Shown: one piece after another, positions 60,772-64,000 of the stretch | Numbering within the stretch: position 1 is the stretch's first letter | Layout of the letters: each line of letters starts with the position of its first letter | NCBI GenBank assembly: GCA_016190375.1 | Contig: JACPQR010000205.1 | Coordinates: forward strand, 1-64,000 | DNA from: Deltaproteobacteria bacterium | GTDB taxonomy: Bacteria; Myxococcota_A; Polyangia; JACPQR01 | Direction of reading: 5' to 3' | Length of the DNA: 64,000 nt | The notes under the pieces: generated by a model | What the model was told of the DNA's origin: nothing | The model's database searches: none | Seen by the model: only the letters and a program-made list of their open reading frames with translations | Made by a program: the position numbers and the translations under genes

Positions 60772-63216
60772 GTGTCCGAGACGACCCAACCCGTGGTCGC
60801 CGGAGCTGCCGAGACCGCTCCGGCCGCCTCGAAGCGCGTGGGGCCGTACCTGCTCATCGAGGAGCTGGCGACGGATGAGCGCGCGAGCGTGTTTCTCGGC
60901 GCGATAGAGGATCTGCCGGGGCAGCCGCGCAAGCCATGCGTCGTGAAGCTCCTCGAGAGGCCCTCGGCCGCCGACGTGGACGCGACGCGGCGGCTGGTCC
61001 ACGGCCTGATCGGGCTGGTCCACCCCTGTATTCCGCAGGTCTTCGACGCGGGCAGGTTCGGGGATCGGATCTACCTGGCCGAGGAGGCGATCGTCGGGAT
61101 GACGGCGCGCGAGCTCGTCGCGACGGGCGCCGCCATCCCCGTCGAGCTGGCGGCGTACGTCGTGTCGGAGGCGCTGCGCGGGCTCGTCGCCGCCCACACG
61201 TCGGCGGACAGCCCCATGCTGCACGGAAGGCTCGATCTGTCGTCGGTGATGGTCTCGTTCGAAGGGCAGGTCAAGCTCGTCGGGCTCGGCTCGGCACCCG
61301 AGGGCGCGACGGAGGACTCCGACGTCGCGAGGATGGCCGCGGTCGCCGCGGAGCTGCACCCCGAGCTCAGGCCCTCGGAGCGCGAGGCTCGCGGTCACGC
61401 GACGCTACATGCGCACCTCGCGCGCCTCATGGGGCCTCAGGCTGGGCCCGCGGCGCTTCGCGAGCTCCTGGAGAAGGTGGCGCCCGATGCCAGGGCCCGC
61501 TGGCAGGCTCGCCTCCGGAAGCTCGAGCACACGACGATCGACGCTCCGGTGGCGCCGCCGCACGAGGTGACGGCGATCCTCTCGGAGGGCGAGCGCGAGA
61601 TCGTCGGCCGCGCAGCGGCGCGCGCGCTCAGGCCCGAGCGAATACCCGAGGGTCCGATCCCGAACACCCGCTACTCCATCGTGCGGCCGATCGGCGAAGG
61701 AGGCATGGGCGTCGTGTACGCGGCCGAGCACGTCGACCTCGGCAAGATGGTGGCGATAAAGGTCCTGCACCGCGAGCACGCCGCGACCCGCGACGGAGTG
61801 GCGCGGTTCCGCGACGAGGCCCGCGCCGCGAGCGCGATCCGCCACCCCCACGTCGTCGAGGTGACCGACTTCGGCGAGATGCAGGACGAGCGGCTGTTCC
61901 TCGTCATGGAGTACCTCGAGGGAGAGCCTCTCGCGAGCATGCTCGAGCGGGAGGGCGTCGTCGATCAGGTTCGCGCGCTGCGGATCGCCCAGGACATCGC
62001 TTCGGGTGTCGCCGAGGCGCACCGGCGAGGCGTGATCCATCGCGACATCAAGCCGGAGAACATCTTCCTGACGACCGGTGCAGGAGGGACGCCGATCGCC
62101 AAGGTGCTCGACTTCGGGATCGCCAAGCGCGCCGCCGGCAGCCTCCGCAAGACCAGGCACGGTGTGGTCTGCGGAACGCCGGCCTACATGGCGCCCGAGC
62201 AGGCCGCGGGCGACCCGGTGGACGCGCGCGCGGACGTCTACTCGCTGGGCGCCGTGCTCTACGAGATGCTGACGGGCCAGCCGCCTTTCCGCGGCGAGAG
62301 CCATGTCGAGGTCCTTCGCCGCAAGATGATGGAGATGCCGCCACCGCCCTCGAGCCACCTCGGTCCGGGGCGCGTCCATCCTGCGGTGGACGCCGTCGTC
62401 CTGCACGCTCTCGGCACGACCCGCGCGATGCGCCAGTCGACCATGGACGAGCTCAACGCCGATCTGCGTTTCGCCGCGCGGCAGCTCGAGGCTCCGCCGC
62501 TGTCGGAGGCCGACGCGGACGTCGACCGCGAGATCGCCAGGACGTGGGCTGCCGCGATCCGGCCCATCTCGAGGCGCCCGCTCACCCAGAGCCCTCTCGC
62601 GATCTCCGTGGCGTCGGCCGGGCTCGTGATCGCCGTGGGTGTCGGCGCGCTGCTGCTCGGGCGCGCGCCTCCGCCGCGCCTCGTCGTGAGCGACGACGTC
62701 ACCGCGCCCGATCCGGAGTCGAGAGCGATACCGATCTCGAGGCGCGCGAGCGCCACGCGCGCGGGAGCTGCGCCGGCCTCGACCGACCCCTCGACGCAGA
62801 CGGACGCTGGCGGCGCCGAGCCCCCCCTGCCCACCAACGCTCGTGCTCTCGAGACCTTCCTCTCCGAAGGAGACCGCGCGGTCCAGCGCGGGGACCTGGC
62901 GGCCGCCGTGCAATCCTACGAGCGGGCCACCTTCCGGGCCCCTTCCAGCGCCCGCCCCTGGATCAGGCTGGCCGACACGCTGTTCCAGCTACACCGCTAC
63001 CCCGAGGCCGAGCGGGCCGCCCGCCGCGCGGTCGCCCTCCGCGGCGGCGGAGCCCACGCCCGGCTGACCCTCGGCGTGATCCTCATGAGGATGTCTCGAC
63101 CCGAGGAGGCGCAGGCCGAGTGGCGGAAAGTCCTGGAAAAGGACCCGAACAACCGCCTGGCCAGGTCGTACCTGCGGGCGGCCACCGAGAAACGAGAGGC
63201 ACCCCGTCGCAGGTAG
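60772..63216 (+). CDS. Tandem pseudokinase-kinase: degenerate N-terminal kinase-like domain, canonical Ser/Thr kinase, TM, TPR
   Basis: N-terminal HGRLDLSSVMVSFEGQVKLVGLGSAP (no HRD/DFG); second domain IGEGGMGVVYAAEH, VIHRDIKPENIFL, DFGIAKR, GTPAYMAPEQ; TM ISVASAGLVIAVGVGALLLG; TPR tail. Confidence 0.9.
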   Translation: MSETTQPVVAGAAETAPAASKRVGPYLLIEELATDERASVFLGAIEDLPGQPRKPCVVKLLERPSAADVDATRRLVHGLIGLVHPCIPQVFDAGRFGDRIYLAEEAIVGMTARELVATGAAIPVELAAYVVSEALRGLVAAHTSADSPMLHGRLDLSSVMVSFEGQVKLVGLGSAPEGATEDSDVARMAAVAAELHPELRPSEREARGHATLHAHLARLMGPQAGPAALRELLEKVAPDARARWQARLRKLEHTTIDAPVAPPHEVTAILSEGEREIVGRAAARALRPERIPEGPIPNTRYSIVRPIGEGGMGVVYAAEHVDLGKMVAIKVLHREHAATRDGVARFRDEARAASAIRHPHVVEVTDFGEMQDERLFLVMEYLEGEPLASMLEREGVVDQVRALRIAQDIASGVAEAHRRGVIHRDIKPENIFLTTGAGGTPIAKVLDFGIAKRAAGSLRKTRHGVVCGTPAYMAPEQAAGDPVDARADVYSLGAVLYEMLTGQPPFRGESHVEVLRRKMMEMPPPPSSHLGPGRVHPAVDAVVLHALGTTRAMRQSTMDELNADLRFAARQLEAPPLSEADADVDREIARTWAAAIRPISRRPLTQSPLAISVASAGLVIAVGVGALLLGRAPPPRLVVSDDVTAPDPESRAIPISRRASATRAGAAPASTDPSTQTDAGGAEPPLPTNARALETFLSEGDRAVQRGDLAAAVQSYERATFRAPSSARPWIRLADTLFQLHRYPEAERAARRAVALRGGGAHARLTLGVILMRMSRPEEAQAEWRKVLEKDPNNRLARSYLRAATEKREAPRRR

Positions 63217-63539
63217 CTACGCACTGCCACCCGCCGTCAGGTTCTTTTTCACGCCGCAGCTCCCGTTCCCACCGGGGCATCGCAGCCGCCGCCTGCTCGG
63301 GAACGAGGGAGCGGAGGCCGATTCACTCGGCCGTAGCGAGCGAGCACACGTGGCATCGAAGCGGGGGGGCCCGCGGTTGGCCTTCGGTTCGGGCGCAGCC
63401 CCCACCCGCGCTCAAGTGGTAACTCGGGCGGCGCGTTGCGCGCTCCCGGGGCCTCGGATGGCGCCGACCCCGGCGTTTTCGCCGGATGAGTCGTGGCACG
63501 CGTCGTGCTGGCCTTCTCGCTCCAGCAAAGGAGGTCACG

Positions 63540-64000
63540 ATGCGCAATCCCCTACGACTCGCCGCGCTGCTTTCGCTTTCCTTCGCGATCGGATGCGTCG
63601 GCGGAGAGATCGGGGGCAACATGCCGACGGCGGTCCGCGAGGCCGGGCTCATGTGCCTCGACCAGAACGCAGCCGGCGAGACCTGCCTCCTCGAAGGACT
63701 CGACGAAGGGGACGGCGAGGATCTGGTCGAGGGGGGCTGCTGGATCACCGGTGGCGGCCACATCGGCGACGAGAACAGCCACGGCGGAGCCGGCCAGAAC
63801 GACCAGGATAACTTCGGCTTCAACGCGATGGGAATGAAGCAGGGTTACGTCCGGGGCGAGATCCAGGACACGACGCACCTCGGAGACGTCTTCCACGGCC
63901 AGGCCACGTGGATCCGTTGCTGGAAGGACGAGGGGCTCGGTCCCGAGGTCCCGAAGGCCATCCCGAACAACGCGGAGTGGGGCGGGCCGGGTAGCTGGAA
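63540..64000 (+). CDS. Secreted lipoprotein, truncated by the window end
   Basis: ggaggtcacg SD; MRNPLRLAALLSLSFAIGC lipobox; GGCWITGGGHIGDENSHGGAGQNDQDNFGFNAMGMK; open to the last base. Confidence 0.75.
   Translation, partial: MRNPLRLAALLSLSFAIGCVGGEIGGNMPTAVREAGLMCLDQNAAGETCLLEGLDEGDGEDLVEGGCWITGGGHIGDENSHGGAGQNDQDNFGFNAMGMKQGYVRGEIQDTTHLGDVFHGQATWIRCWKDEGLGPEVPKAIPNNAEWGGPGSW

Overview
This is a high-GC window that reads as a Myxococcota-like (delta-proteobacterial) chromosome. That assignment rests on content: many lipobox secreted proteins with Asp/Ser/Thr or Gly-Glu linkers, MYXO-CTERM-like tails, several Hanks-type kinases and an FHA/sigma-54 activator. I support about 47 protein-coding genes. 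Main loci are: Cys-rich and PPC/MopE-repeat surface proteins (0-5.4 kb); a DUF47/PhoU-like gene divergent from an outer-membrane-like protein; a DUF4139 lipoprotein; a locus of HDOD protein, TPR-kinase, cNMP/MshEN/GspE-type ATPase and Lon-like protease (12.6-20.6 kb); two VapBC-type modules; a cyclophilin; two Vgb/NHL-like propeller lipoproteins; two CotH-type kinase lipoproteins; a kinase-AAA fusion; a TMTC-like membrane protein; a pseudokinase; and a pseudokinase-kinase tandem. The most interesting item is a divergent pair of large paralogous secreted proteins (53.7-57.9 kb). They share conserved Cys, His and Asp blocks that suggest an unrecognised papain-fold/NlpC-P60/transglutaminase-like family. 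Non-coding structure includes a 58-bp perfect direct repeat at the left edge, a 106-bp element with perfect 26-bp inverted arms fitted between two CDSs, a composite inverted repeat near 20.6-20.8 kb, and a 22-unit GAGGGC hexamer tract. I recognised no rRNA, tRNA or CRISPR array. All family calls come from reading motifs, not from database searches.
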